Below, piece after piece: positions 48,088 through 58,700 of a stretch of 64,000 bases of DNA. The notes under the pieces are model-generated. The model worked only from the letters and a program-made list of their open reading frames with translations, did not search any database and was not told the DNA's origin. Position numbers and translations under genes: made by a program. The stretch's first letter is position 1, and every line of letters begins with the position of its first letter. Origin of the DNA: Dipteronia dyeriana (Eukaryota > Streptophyta > Magnoliopsida > Sapindales > Sapindaceae); the NCBI GenBank assembly GCA_032871835.1, contig CM065297.1:41541098-41605097 (forward strand), read 5' to 3'.

Positions 48088-48493
48088 GAAATTGGATTTG
48101 GAGGACTTGGAGCTTTGAGTCCTTGACTATCACGGTTCCCTCATATGCCGTTTGAAGAATGTCCCAAGCCTCCTTTGGAATCCCAGTGTTTTGGACCAAC
48201 TTGTATTGATTATCATCCACGGCATAAAAAACGGCATGCATAGCCTTTTTGTTCCACTTGGATGCTTCAAACTCTTGAGTACTCCAACTAAACTTGGGCT
48301 TAAGAGCTTCTACACCATCGTCACTAGTCATTATTGAAGGAGTATACATGTCTTCAATAGCCATCCAAGTACGGTCATCTATTTGGCAAAGATAGGCATC
48401 CATCTTGCTCTTCCAAGAAGCATAATTCACCCCCTTGAGTAAAGGGGGTCTTCTGCTTGAGGCTCCCACATGACTATTATCGTTTCCATTCAT
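48088..48493 (-). pseudogene. Gag N-terminal fragment (element H)
   Basis: ATG at 48493 (MNGNDNSHVG), chosen because F starts at the matching place; an upstream ATG at 48577 lies in leader sequence. The frame is open through LKGVNYASWKSKMDAYLCQ, DDGVEALKPKFSWSTQEFE and DILQTAYEGTVIVKDSKLQ. It then runs into unrelated sequence (PHRIRRALIL) at the break. About 135 codons of the copia gag core; no zinc knuckle. Confidence 0.85.
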
Positions 48494-48618
48494 AGTGTTT
48501 GAAGATGATGAATGTTGTGCAAATGCAATGTAAAAGAAAACAATCGAACTACACCAAACAAGACACACACATAGCACAGATCACCTAAGTATATCTAGGC
48601 ACTGGCTCTGATACCAAT

Positions 48619-50088
48619 TGAAATTCCCTAGACAGTGTGTGTCTATAACCTATAGGGGGTGAATAGATTTTAATTTGATAAATTACCGATTTTGCCAATT
48701 AGTCAATATTTCAATTTTACCCCATTCTACTAAGTGTTCAATTAAAAGACAACAAACATATAACAATAAAAACATGCAATGTATACGTGGATACCCTCCA
48801 AATGGGAAACAACCACAGGTTGTTTAGAGCGCCACCCTTGATCCTCAAAATCCACTATTGAGTAAAAGTTTACAACCTAGGTTGACCTCCCGTCTAACCC
48901 TTCAGTTACTAACCCTTTCACTCTACCCAACGGGTCTAATAGTGATTTTGGATCACAAACCTTGTGCACTAACCACTTAGCCACAAGCTAAAAGAACAAT
49001 GAAGAGATAATGGCAACCTAAGTGAATATGCAAAAATATTCAATATGCAAAGATGCTAGGTCAAGACATTCATGCGTATCTAGGATTAATATTGACAATT
49101 AAAGCAAATCCTAGATATCAATGTTCTAAATGCAAAGGCAAGAAGAATTAGCTAGAAGGGTAAAACCGTCCTAAATTCTAGCTATCACAAATTAATGCAT
49201 CTCAACCAACAATCAATACACAAGCATGTCATAAAAGTAATTAAACATACAACCAAGCAATTAATTTGCAATAGAGACTAAAACCCTAGGTATATATGTC
49301 TTAGTAATGAAACCATAAAGTTTAGAGTATGTAGATAATACCTAGTTATGAACAAACAAGAAACCCATGCTTGAAAGATGCTTGATGATTTTGGATTTAA
49401 AGGTTTGTTAAGTAAAAATGGCTTCTTGGAGCTTCTCTCACTAAAAAAACCTTATCTCTCTCTCAAAAATAGGTTAGGAAGCTCTTAAACACGAGTTGGG
49501 AAGAAGATGGTATATTTATATGAAGCCTAAAGTGAAACTACATCGTTTTGACAAAAACTATCCAAAAGACCCATTGTGCGCTGGTGTGTGCGATGGTCGA
49601 GTAGCGCACGACCAGCGACAAACCACTGGACAAGTTGCGCTGTTTAGGTGCGCATGACGACCAGCCCACCACCAGCGATGAACCACTGGAATGATGCGCT
49701 GGTGTTGGCACTGGTAGGGGCGCTACTCGAATGGTGCACTACTCACCATCTTCACACACACACACACACAAATTATGCAAGAGAAAAGAGATGAAGGGAA
49801 TGCATCCTAATGCCTAACATTACATGACATTTTAATCACAAGGTGCAATCAATTTAAACAAACAAAATTGGGCACACAATAAGACAATTAAGCACAAATG
49901 CAAAGTGATCAAAACATGCATGTGAGTGAGTGTGTGCACTTATTCTCTTTAATAAAAGTTAAGCAAGTGATTTTACCTTTGAAGCTTGAAAAAGGACTTG
50001 AGCAATGATGACCTAAACCGCCTTTACATATTAAACCCCAAATGTGGTTGTCAACGAAATGAGCCAATCAAAAACCAAGGAACTTACA
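48619..50088 (-). repeat. 5' LTR of element H (1470 bp)
   Basis: Plus strand TGAAATTCCC to GGAACTTACA. Close to the F LTRs over most of its length (for example ACCTAGGTTGACCTCCCGTC near 48875). The GC-rich block (49571-49745) is different and instead resembles that of G, with TGCGCTGGT and GTAGCGCACSACCAGCG phrases. A CA run lies at 49757-49772. Confidence 0.9.
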
Positions 50089-50576
50089 GGTCCAATAGGT
50101 CCCCTTGCTAGCCCGATCGATTTAGGTAATAAGGATCACTGTTAACTAATTGGATTGTCCAATTAGTTGCGTTACGAAACTGACACGTGTTTATTCGAGA
50201 ATTAATTAAATAATTAGATTATTTAATTAATGAATGTTAATTGTTAAATTAATTAAATAATTATATTACTTAATTATATCGATAATTATGAATTATTAAT
50301 TAACTATTAATTGAAGTTGATATATGAATTTAGGTAAAGATAAAATAATAGGATTATTTTATTTTTACTAAATCATTTATCTAAGTATTTGAATTTAAGT
50401 TTAAATTTAAAATACTTATTTTCACTTTTAATATATTTGATATATTTGAAAAGGATAATTAAAAGATATATATCAATTAATAACACAAGAGATTACATTG
50501 GATGTAAATTGGTGGGTGCACATGAAACAATAGTCAAAAGAAGAATTTGCATATGATGCAAATACCTGATACACAC

Positions 50577-50578
<2 letters not shown>

Positions 50579-50649
<71 letters not shown>
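50579..50649. repeat. Compound (TA)n microsatellite
   Basis: About 70 bases of alternating TA broken by TATGTATA and TATACATA, so the whole tract is near-palindromic. Inside the LTR of element I. Confidence 0.95.
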
Positions 50650-50652
<3 letters not shown>

Positions 50653-51233
50653 CGCAAGTGGAGGCGTAAGATATAAATATAGGTTTGTGAAAAGAAAAAG
50701 GCACAATCAGGTGAATAAAAATTTAGAAAAAACAGTGTGATTTTGTTTTTTTGTTGTGTACCTGATACACATGCAAAAAAAGACACATAAGTTTTGCATG
50801 AGATGTAATCTGTGTGAGCGTGAAACAAATATACCAAATTGAGAGGAAAGAGTTTCTTCAAGTATTACTCTACATCCTCCATTCAAGTTCCTCAGACCGT
50901 GACGCGCCCACACACAGTTATCTATCCCGGGAGATAGCGAGGAAGATCGAGTGGTTCAGACAGGAGCACATCGTAAAGTGAAGGAGCCTCCAAACTTTGG
51001 TAAGATTAGTTCAGACAGGAGCATATCGTAAAGTGAAGGAACCTCCAAACGTTGGTAAGATTTTCTTCTTCTGATTATATCAATTTCAGTTTCCTGTGTT
51101 TGCATATTGTATGTATTAGTTTCAAAAAATAATTACGATCCCTAGTTCACTGGTCCCAGAAAAAGATTATGATCTGTATAAAAATTTTAAAAACTAGTTT
51201 CGTTGTGCAAACGGTGAACGGGGTTCCAACAAT

Positions 51234-51244
51234 TGGTTCAGAGC
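51234..51244 (+). other. Primer binding site of element I
   Basis: TGGTTCAGAGC, close to the methionine tRNA site TGGTATCAGAGC, two bases after the LTR end. Confidence 0.75.
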
Positions 51245-51981
51245 AAATTTATTTTTCAGAACCGGAAATTGTTTTTGATGCTCCTATATGTATAAATGCG
51301 TAGGCACCATCTTTATGATTGTACGAATGTTTATAATTAAATTGTTTAATTTAAACTTGGTTGATAGTAAATTTTCATGGTACTGTGGATTTAAGGTTTA
51401 TGGGTTGTATAATTTTTGTTTTATTTATTTTTACTGCTATTGTATTTTAAATAAATATAATTGTAACCTGTAAATGAAGAACTGGAAACGCGATGTCGAA
51501 CACTATTCACCGTACTGTTCATCGAACACTATTCATATGGTACTGTTCACCGGGGGTACTGTTCACTCACGGTTCTGTTGGCAAGTGTTGCCTAGTGCGT
51601 TCCATGCAGATTTCCCATTTCGGAATCATGAGATGAATCAGAGTGACCTTAAGAGACTGGAAGACATCTGAAGTTACTAGAAGACCAATGAATGCCTTGG
51701 GGATTTTTTTGTAGTTTTAGATTCAAATTTTTTTGGTTAAATAATCCACAGTACTCGGTCAATTCATGTATGCTTTATATTATGTGATGATAAAAACATT
51801 GTCATGCATACGTATGTCATTTAGATTGGATATACCTACATAAATATATTTGATATGTCATACATGCATGATAGTCTGATATTTTATGTATTTTTTTTAA
51901 TGTGATTAAAATGGGCGATATAGATAAATGGCTATGAATAATGAGATTAGTTTTTTTTTATGGTTAGAAAACTTGGTAATT
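51245..51981 (+). other. Leader of element I, first part
   Basis: AT-rich, no supported ORF. At 51498-51575 a short phrase (ACTATTCACCGTACTGTTCA and variants of TACTGTTCACCG) recurs five or six times. J lies between this part and the second part. Confidence 0.65.
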
Positions 51982-51986
51982 CTCAT

Positions 51987-52874
51987 TGACGTCGATTTCT
52001 GGATGTGTGAGAAATAGCCAACAAGGATTGGATTTCAACTGTGATTTCAAAGAGAAAGAGAAGGAGAAAGTAATTTGATGCAAGTTTTTTATGTGGTAAA
52101 ACTCCATTGACAGGAGAAACGTCCACGGGTGGTTGAATGATCAACCAAGCTAAAATCCACTATGAAATAATAAAAATACAATTCTCGATCTCTCTTTCTT
52201 CTCTCTCTATTGTTTCTATGATTGTTATGTATATCTCTATTTTGGCGAGATTATGGGTCTATTTATATGTTTATAGAACCCTAATCTGCTTTGTACAAGT
52301 AATAGATCTTTGTATTTAATTATGATTACTCGCTTGAAGCAGACTGTCTTCTTTCCGGTTTCGGAGTCTTGTATTGAAATCGAATGGGACTCTAGTAATG
52401 TAGTCCAATTAGGACTTGTTTCCTTATAAGAGCGTAGTCTTTCTAAAGAAAATAAAGTTGTTGCCTGATTGAGAACCCTCCCTGCTCAATATTCTTTTCT
52501 CATTGGGAAACCTTTTTGATATGGACATCTTCGTGTATTTAATGACCTAATCCGTGTGAGCTAAGCGTTGGGCTTTTTATTCAATTTTCTTCATATTTGT
52601 CCCGAGTAAGGACAATACCCGCCGATCCCGATTAACATCATTTGATCCTGAGTAGATATGTTATTTAATCAGTCCCGAGTGTCATTAACTGATCCCGAGT
52701 AGTATATGATGTCGATTGACCCTGAGTAGGTTTTGTTCAACATATGCTTACTCGGGTTTTCTCTTTTTCGGTAATGTCTTGTAGGATATTTTATGAATGC
52801 CTATTCGGATGTCCACCTGGCATTTTATCCTCTTTGTTGATGACGTGTACGTACAATAAAATTCACATATGACA
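51987..52874 (-). repeat. 3' LTR of element J (888 bp)
   Basis: Plus strand TGACGTCGATTTCTGG to CATATGACA, matching 61176-62062. Copies of TCCCGAGTA or TCCTGAGTAG recur about seven times between 52600 and 52755. Confidence 0.92.
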
Positions 52875-53375
52875 ATACCCCGTTAAAATATTTTTGCTGA
52901 ACAGGGTTTTATTTCGGGCAAAAGTATTTTAATCAGTTTTTCAATATCTTTTCAATACCCGAGTAAATGTCTTGTCATAATGGCGTGTCTTAATGATGAC
53001 CTATTAAATTCGATTTGCTTCCTCACGCGAGATCGTTAATGACGGCGTCGTTTTGGAGTTCTGTCGGTGAAAACCAGTTCTCTTTTTGACAGGTGCCCCT
53101 TGCCTCTTCGTTTTTCGATTTCATTTATGAGAAACGACCTACGTGTTTCCCCGTGCACCGTCTTCATCATCAAACCTCATCATCATTTTTTCCTGCCTTG
53201 AGATCCTAGGGTTTTGTGCTATTATTTCTTTAAATTCTTCACTGAGAGACAGCGTAGGTTCATTCTAAAAAAAAATCAGTAGAAAAAATTTCTCAAACCC
53301 AGACTTCTTTGCGCATAGAATCGTCACCTTTCCGTAGAAGATTATGCACCAATTCTTTATTCAAGGTTAGTTTCA
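52875..53375 (-). other. Element J region next to the 3' LTR
   Basis: No ORF in element sense. It contains the upstream flank of the antisense ORF, including a CT-rich stretch near 53095-53240 that could serve as a leader for it. A weak purine tract, AACGGGGTA in minus-strand sense, lies against the LTR. Confidence 0.6.
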
Positions 53376-54818
53376 ATGGATCCATCTTCCCGTCATCGAC
53401 TTTTTAATATTTCTCTTGATGCATTAGATCATAGGGATTTTCAGTTGGTTTCCTGCGTTCGAAGATTACTAAGGGAAATCCTTGTTGATGAACCTCCATT
53501 TTTAGAAGTCGATGTTTCTGGGCTTCACCCTGATGTCACTTTTACTCCTATATCCAGTTTGATTTTTCATCTAGTTCTGATTATGATGTTTCTAATCACA
53601 TGACACCTTTACGAAGGATGGGGAAACATCGAAGCAGAAGTGAAGTCAACAAGCACAACTCGGGCAACATTCAAATCAGGGAGCAGACTATTAACGAGAA
53701 CGATGTCTAAGAGACGTTCAGAATATCTCGCCTTTCTTTCTCTACTACTCGCCTGAGTGGGTTTGACGCCAAGCCTAATGTAGTCGGGGCTGATGAGATA
53801 GAAAAGTATCGTGCCCGATTCGAACTGCCCAATTCAGTCACACTGATTCCAGAGGGTGATAAAGCTGCGTGGAATCCTCCCCCGGGCATGGTGGCGATCT
53901 AAGGATCCATGCTCTGCTGCGGCATCACTCTCCCCCTTCAACCATTCATTGCCTGGTTTCTAGCTAAAGTAGATATCACCACGGTCCAACTGGCCCCGAA
54001 CAGCTACAAAATCTTGATGTGCATGTGGCACATGTACAGCCAAATGAACTTGTCACCGCCTCTCCCCAAGTGAGATCAGGCCTTTCTTTACGCTAAGGCA
54101 GTCTGGCAAGACAGGAACCTATTTCCTCATGTCTAATTCACCAGACTGTTTTGTCCCCAAGGAGACAAAGGTGAATCGGGGAGCTGATATCTCTGATGAC
54201 CCTAAAAAGAGGGGTTTTGTATAGGGATTCCCTATATCCAACAAGTTCTGGAAGAACAGTTGGTTTTTTGCTGGAGGGAGTCTTAGGCTTGATGTCACCG
54301 TAACAACTGAGGATACTCGAACGGTGTTGAAAGTCCCCTGTTTCTTCTATTCCTCCAAGATATGGAACAAGAAGAAAATTGATTACAACGATACTGAACT
54401 GATCAGACTTGCTCGGGCAGCAGTTTGCACTCTGGAAAAGAGGAGCAAGACTTATCTCTTTACTGAGTCGAAGATGATAAAGTTCGGCTTCTTCAAACAG
54501 ATTTCAAGCTACCGCAGGCGATGTAAGTGATTTTTACAACCTCTTTTCATTGTTATTTTTAGCTTTTTGTATTATGACACGGTTCCTCTTTTCTTCTAAG
54601 TGTACGATACAGACATCGTCTGCGATCTTCAGGCTTGCCAAGTGAAGTCGATTCTTTAGGCGAGCCGAAAAGAAGCTTCCTGCTAGAGCAATGATGGTAT
54701 CACCCCGCCTGAGTATGACAAGGAAAATGATGCTGCTGAGGAGAAAATCCTCGAATACGTCCCCGAGGTCGTTGTTCAGCCGACCGCTGGAGAGACTAGC
54801 GGTCCGAGTGGATTTTGA
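53376..54818 (+). pseudogene. Antisense ORF in the 3' region of element J
   Basis: Opposite to gag-pol. ATG at 53376 (MDPSSRHRLFNISLDALDHRDF), a frame slip near 53560, then STTRLSGFDAKPNVVGADEI, GITLPLQPFIAWFLAKV, VQLAPNSYKILMCMWHM and KNSWFFAGGSLRLDVTV, and a last open piece 54324-54530 (NKKKIDYNDTELIRLARAA). Known Tat elements have such antisense ORFs of unknown role. The LPLQPFI...LAPNSYKIL pattern resembles the Pfam 'putative gypsy type transposon' family (PF04195, from memory). Stops at about 53710, 53902, 54073 and 54134 show it is dead. A 78-base intron near its end keeps the frame to a stop at about 54658; coding-like sequence continues to TGA at 54818. Confidence 0.7.
54523..54600 (+). 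other. Probable 78-bp intron in the antisense ORF of J
   Basis: Donor CGAT/GTAAGT at 54523 and acceptor TTCTTCTAAG/TG ending at 54600 after a T-rich tract. Joining the two sides keeps the reading frame (phase 1), whereas reading through gives a stop seven bases after the donor. No transcript evidence is available. Confidence 0.55.
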
Positions 54819-54880
54819 ACCGAGTGGTTTTTAATCTGATTCCATTGTTCATGAAATTTCTTTTTTGGCTCTTGTTGCTG

Positions 54881-55215
54881 AGTATCTTATTAAACCAGCT
54901 ATTTCTGTTTGAGTAACTTAACCGAGTATCTTATTAAAACGGTTTCATTCCCTGAATAATTTTTAACACCAAGTATCTTATTAAACTGCTAACTCTGATG
55001 TTCGGGTAACTTTACCGAGTATCATATTAAACCGGTTGTCGCCCGAATAATTTTAATGCCAAGTATCTTATTAAACTGGCTAACTCTGATGTTCGGGTAA
55101 CTTCACCGAGTATCTTATTAAACCGGTTGTCACCCGAATAACTTTAATGCCAAGTATCTTATTAAACTGGCTCCTGCAATCTTTATTCCAAGTATCTTAT
55201 TAAACTGGCTAGTAT
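54881..55215. repeat. Tandem repeat in the 3' region of J, dimeric unit about 91 bp
   Basis: AGTATCTTATTAAAC or a one-base variant recurs at 54881, 54925, 54972, 55018, 55062, 55109, 55153 and 55191. Spacings alternate 44 and 47, so two subunit types (ACCGAGTATC... and GCCAAGTATC...) alternate to make a dimer of about 91 bp. Imperfect at both ends. Confidence 0.88.
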
Positions 55216-55796
55216 TATTAACCTAGTCATCTTAAAACAGACAAGTAGGTTTATACTTGTGTTTCATACACGGTTGCTACCCAAACATTACATCAAGGCT
55301 CACCATGATTATATGTTCGAGTCCTTAAGCATTACCGAGGACGTCTCCCCAGTTTTTATGCGCAAGGGTTTGCCGAATCGTTAAGCTTTTTGAATCGCTT
55401 AACACAACTACACATTTCACCAGATTTTTTTCCGATAGCATCCCGAGTTGGTGCATCGGGTTTGCCTTTTTACTAAGGTCAATTGACCTTGCTCGGCTGG
55501 CATGCTCCTTCGAGCTTCTCCACCCATTCGGGAATCAATGGTCCCGAGTATTCTATTTGCATGTTCTTATTATCATGCTTGTCTTCCATATGTTCTTATT
55601 ACCATATGCTTTCTTTCAGAAATCCCGAGTTTGATGCATTATCTTTCGGAAATCCCGAGTTTGATTCATAACTGCAAAATCAACAAAGTTTTAAATTCCA
55701 CAGCTAATATCAAACTTAACTAAAATTGTCCTGACTAGAAAAAAGAACAAAAAAAAATTAGGATAGAAAATCTTCAGATATTGGGCATTGCATGGT
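55216..55796 (-). other. Element J spacer between tandem repeat and integrase
   Basis: No supported gene. A duplicated phrase TTTCRGAAATCCCGAGTTTGAT at about 55614 and 55647 and further TCCCGAGT copies link it in sequence to the LTR motif. Confidence 0.65.
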
Positions 55797-56898
55797 CGGG
55801 GTAAAACCCCTCCATTGGGTCATGCAATCCAATATGCCTCATGGCCAGCTATTCCTTTGACTTTGTACGGGTCTTCCCATTTGTCAGCCAGGAAACCTGC
55901 AACTTTATTTTTTGTGTTCAACAACACCTTCCTGAGTACCAGGTCTCCTAGCTGGAATTTCCTGACGTGAACATGAGAGTTGTAGTGGCGAGCTACTCTT
56001 TCCTGATATGCCATATTTCGTATTCGGGACTTCTCCCTTTTATCTTCTAGCTCATCTAGACTTTGCAATAGCATATCAACATTCTGTTCTTCATCATATA
56101 ACCTGACCCGGGGTGATGCATATGACGTTTCTATGGGGATAACAGTTTCTGTTCCAAACGCTAAAGTGAATGAAGTCTCTTCGGTTCACGTTCTTGTTGT
56201 TGTCCAGTATGCCCAAAATACCTCGAAAAGTTTTTCAACCCAGCTTCCTTTCTTGGTATCTAGCTTTGCTTTGATTGTGTGCTTGATGATTTTGTTCACT
56301 GCTTTGACCTGCCCATTTGTTTGAGGGTGGGCAGGTGTGGCATAGTAATTGGTAATCTGGTACTATCTGTACAGCTGTCTGAATATCAAGTTATCGAACT
56401 GGGTGTCGTTGTCCGTGATTATAGTGTTTGGGACTCTAAACCTATAAAGTATGTTCTTTTTCATGAAATTTGTGGTGTTTGCTTCTGTGATATACACCAA
56501 TGCTTCGGCTTCTGCCCACTTCGTGAAAAAGTCAACTTCTACTATAGCTTACTTCGCTCCACCCCTGTCCCAGCTGGCATTGGGATGATTAAATCCAAAC
56601 CCCACATGGCAAATGGCCATGGGGATGTGAGGTTTCTGAGCTGCTCAGGGGGTTGTTGGATGTCATTAGCAATCCTTTGGCAAGTATTGCAACTTTTCGA
56701 ACATTGTTGTGCATCTGAGAACAGAGTAGGCCAATAATAGCCTTGCCTGAGTACCTTGTATGCCAAAATTTTACCCCCAGTGTGGTTTCCGCAAACTCCT
56801 CCATGTCTTTCCTGTAATATCCGATAAGCATCCTCTTCTGACACACATCTTTTGAGTGTTCGTGAATACCCCCTTCTGTATAGTTCTCCTCCAACCAA
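55797..56898 (-). pseudogene. Gypsy integrase (element J), broken
   Basis: The zinc-binding N-terminus is at 56898-56640 (RHGGVCGNH, then CNTCQRIA). The catalytic core has the first Asp in WGLDLIIP (about 56590) and the second in ITDNDTQFDN (about 56405), but the Glu position reads NGQVKAVNKII (about 56300), so Glu has become Lys. The C-terminal chromatin-facing half (55820-56074, FQLGDLVLRKVL) is open. Frame changes near 56540 and a stop near 56185. Normally this enzyme inserts the cDNA; here it is inactive by both frame and active site. The 56899-57183 piece upstream is linker with no clear domain. Confidence 0.88.
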
Positions 56899-57183
56899 TG
56901 TGTACGTTGATGATCTATACCTGATACATTTTGCTTACAAGGGATCTTTCGGGAGCACGCCTTCTTCCAGGAACCTTTTTAGCTGGGTCGTCCAACCATC
57001 TGACGATGTTCGGATTTCTAAAATTACTAAGTTTCTCGGTTCAGCTGTGCTCGGTTTGAGGAGATGTGCAACCAGAATAGTCTTTGGCCTGATTGTGGTT
57101 GTTGTCGACGCTAGTTTGGACAATGCGTCTGCCTTTTCATTCTCCTCCTTGGGGATCTGGGCAATCTTATATTCCTTGAATTT

Positions 57184-57560
57184 CTAGCGGAGTTGTTTTG
57201 CAATGTCACGGTAGGCTATCATGCCTTCATCCTTGGCTTGGTACTTGTCCAGGACTTGGTTGACAACTACTTGTGAATCGCTGAATATCTCGACTTCATC
57301 TGCCCCGAGAGCTATGCAGACTCTAAGTTCAGCTAGTAACGCCTCGTACTCAGCTTGATTGTTGATTGCTTTAAAGTCAAATCTCATGGCACATTCGACA
57401 TCATCTCCTTCTGGAGTGCATACTACAATCCCTGCCCCGCTGCCATGAGTGTTCGAAGAACCATCAACATATAATTTCCAAGGGAAATTTTTTCCCAACA
57501 TCCTTTTTTCTTCCAGGTTCGGCTCTGTGAACTCTGTTATAAAATTTGCCACTGCTTCTG
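57184..57560 (-). pseudogene. Second (archaeal-type) ribonuclease H of element J
   Basis: Open for about 122 codons: ANFITEFTEP, then LYVDGSSNTHGSGAG (first Asp), NNQAEYEALLAEL (Glu), IFSDSQVVVNQV (Asp). This set and its place just before integrase fit the extra RNase H known in the Tat group. The motifs look intact. It is joined directly to the RT thumb region because the ordinary gypsy RNase H is missing. Confidence 0.82.
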
Positions 57561-58700
57561 TACTGCATCTTCTATTCTAACTAGGAATGAACTGGCTGCT
57601 AATTATGTAATTGATAAATACAGATGAAGTGTCTCTCCCATTTGAGGCTTTCAATGGTTGGAGCATACCCTAAGAATTCTTTAATTTTTAAGAATGCCTA
57701 CTCGTTTTGAGTCCTTTCCCTTTTTTAATTTCTTTGAAAAATGGTGCGCATCTGTCCGTGGCCTTTGAGATGAATCTACCCAAGGAAGCTAAGCATCCTG
57801 TTAGGCATTGTACTTCTTAGAGGGTCCTTGGTGAAGTCATTTTCTGCAGGGCCTGGATCTTCTTAGGGTTGACTTCGATTCCTCTTTGGTGGACTTGAAA
57901 ACCCAGGGATCTTCCCAAAGGAACTCTGAATAAACACTTGCTCAGATTTAGCTTCATTTGGCATCTCCTCAAGACATCAAATGTCTCTCGCATGTTTGAA
58001 GTATGCTTGTCTACCATGATGCTCTTGGTAAACATGTCATCAATGTATACTTCCATGTTCCTTTCTATTTGCCGTGCAAAGATTCTGTTGACCAGCCTTT
58101 GATATGTTGCCCCTGTATTTTTTAATCCGAAGAGCATCACTGTGTAACAGCACAAACCTTGATCAGTTATGAATGTTGTCTTTTCTTCATCAGCTTTGTT
58201 CATCCGGATTTGGTTATATCCCCAGTAAGAGTCCATGAAACTGAGCAACTCATGGCTTGATATAGAGTCCACCAACTGATTTATCCTTGGAAGTGGAAAA
58301 CTATCTTTCGGGCATGCCTTGTTCAAGTCTGTGAAATATACTCACATCCTCCACTGTCCATTCTTCTTTTGGACGAAGACTACATTATCCACCCATTGAG
58401 GGTAATTGACCTCTCTAATCGATCCTACAGCGAGTAGCTTCTCTACTTCCTGTTTGATTGCCTGACTTCTCTCGAGATTGAATGATCTTCTCTTTTGAAT
58501 CACCGGTTTTGCATTCAGGTCTACTGTTAGATGGTGAGATATAATTCGGGCATCTATCTGGACCACGTCTTCTTGATTCCAAGCGAACACACCCCTGTAT
58601 TCTTTAAGTAGATCAATGAGGCTTTGTTTGACTTTTCCTTCCAGGTTTGCCCTGATCTTGATCTTTTTATCTGGTTCATCTTCTTTCAAGATGATTTCTT
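57561..58700 (-). pseudogene. Gypsy reverse transcriptase (element J), without its usual RNase H
   Basis: 58342-58689 has FAWNQEDV and the RT N-terminus (VEKLLAVGSIREVNYPQW, VFVQKKNGQWRM). 57817-58326 (169 codons) holds FPLPRINQLVDSISSHELLS, MPFGLK-like MLFGLKNTGATYQRL, and the catalytic VYIDDM box (about 58050). Downstream the thumb (GRFISKATDRCAPFF, FLKIKEFLGYAPTI) runs to about 57640. It then breaks: the ordinary RNase H, which needs some 170 codons, is reduced to a few tens of codons with stops. Confidence 0.87.

Larger units (their letters stand above)
48088..50088 (-). mobile_element. Element H: truncated Sirevirus-like element (5' LTR, primer site, partial gag)
   Basis: Minus-strand 5' LTR (50088-48619), primer site (48616-48605, perfect TGGTATCAGAGC) and gag, which matches F until LQVLQIQF and then breaks at about 48088. 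Everything after that is absent. The right flank is GGTCC; no matching pentamer is seen at the left joint, so a deletion is likely. Confidence 0.85.
47408..51231 (+). repeat. 5' LTR of element I, interrupted by element H
   Basis: Starts TGTTGGAGTTTATACCC at 47408 and ends GGGGTTCCAACA at 51231, two bases before the primer site. The H segment 48088-50088 is foreign, leaving an LTR of about 1.8 kb. It holds a TA-rich microsatellite (50579-50649) and two copies of GTTCAGACAGGAGCAYATCGTAAAGTG (about 50954 and 51010). Proposed from end motifs and primer site; no second copy is in view. Confidence 0.75.

Noticed and set aside
50473..50861. ORFs rich in Tyr and Ile on the minus strand
   Set aside because: Translation of the TA microsatellite in the LTR of I.
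54324..54530. Possible host gene exon on the plus strand
   Set aside because: It lies inside J, between integrase and the 3' LTR, and fits the antisense ORF known in Tat elements.
54881..55215. Regularly spaced repeats that resemble a CRISPR array
   Set aside because: Spacers are themselves repeated and the copies are degenerate; it sits in a plant gypsy element. It is a tandem repeat with a dimeric unit.
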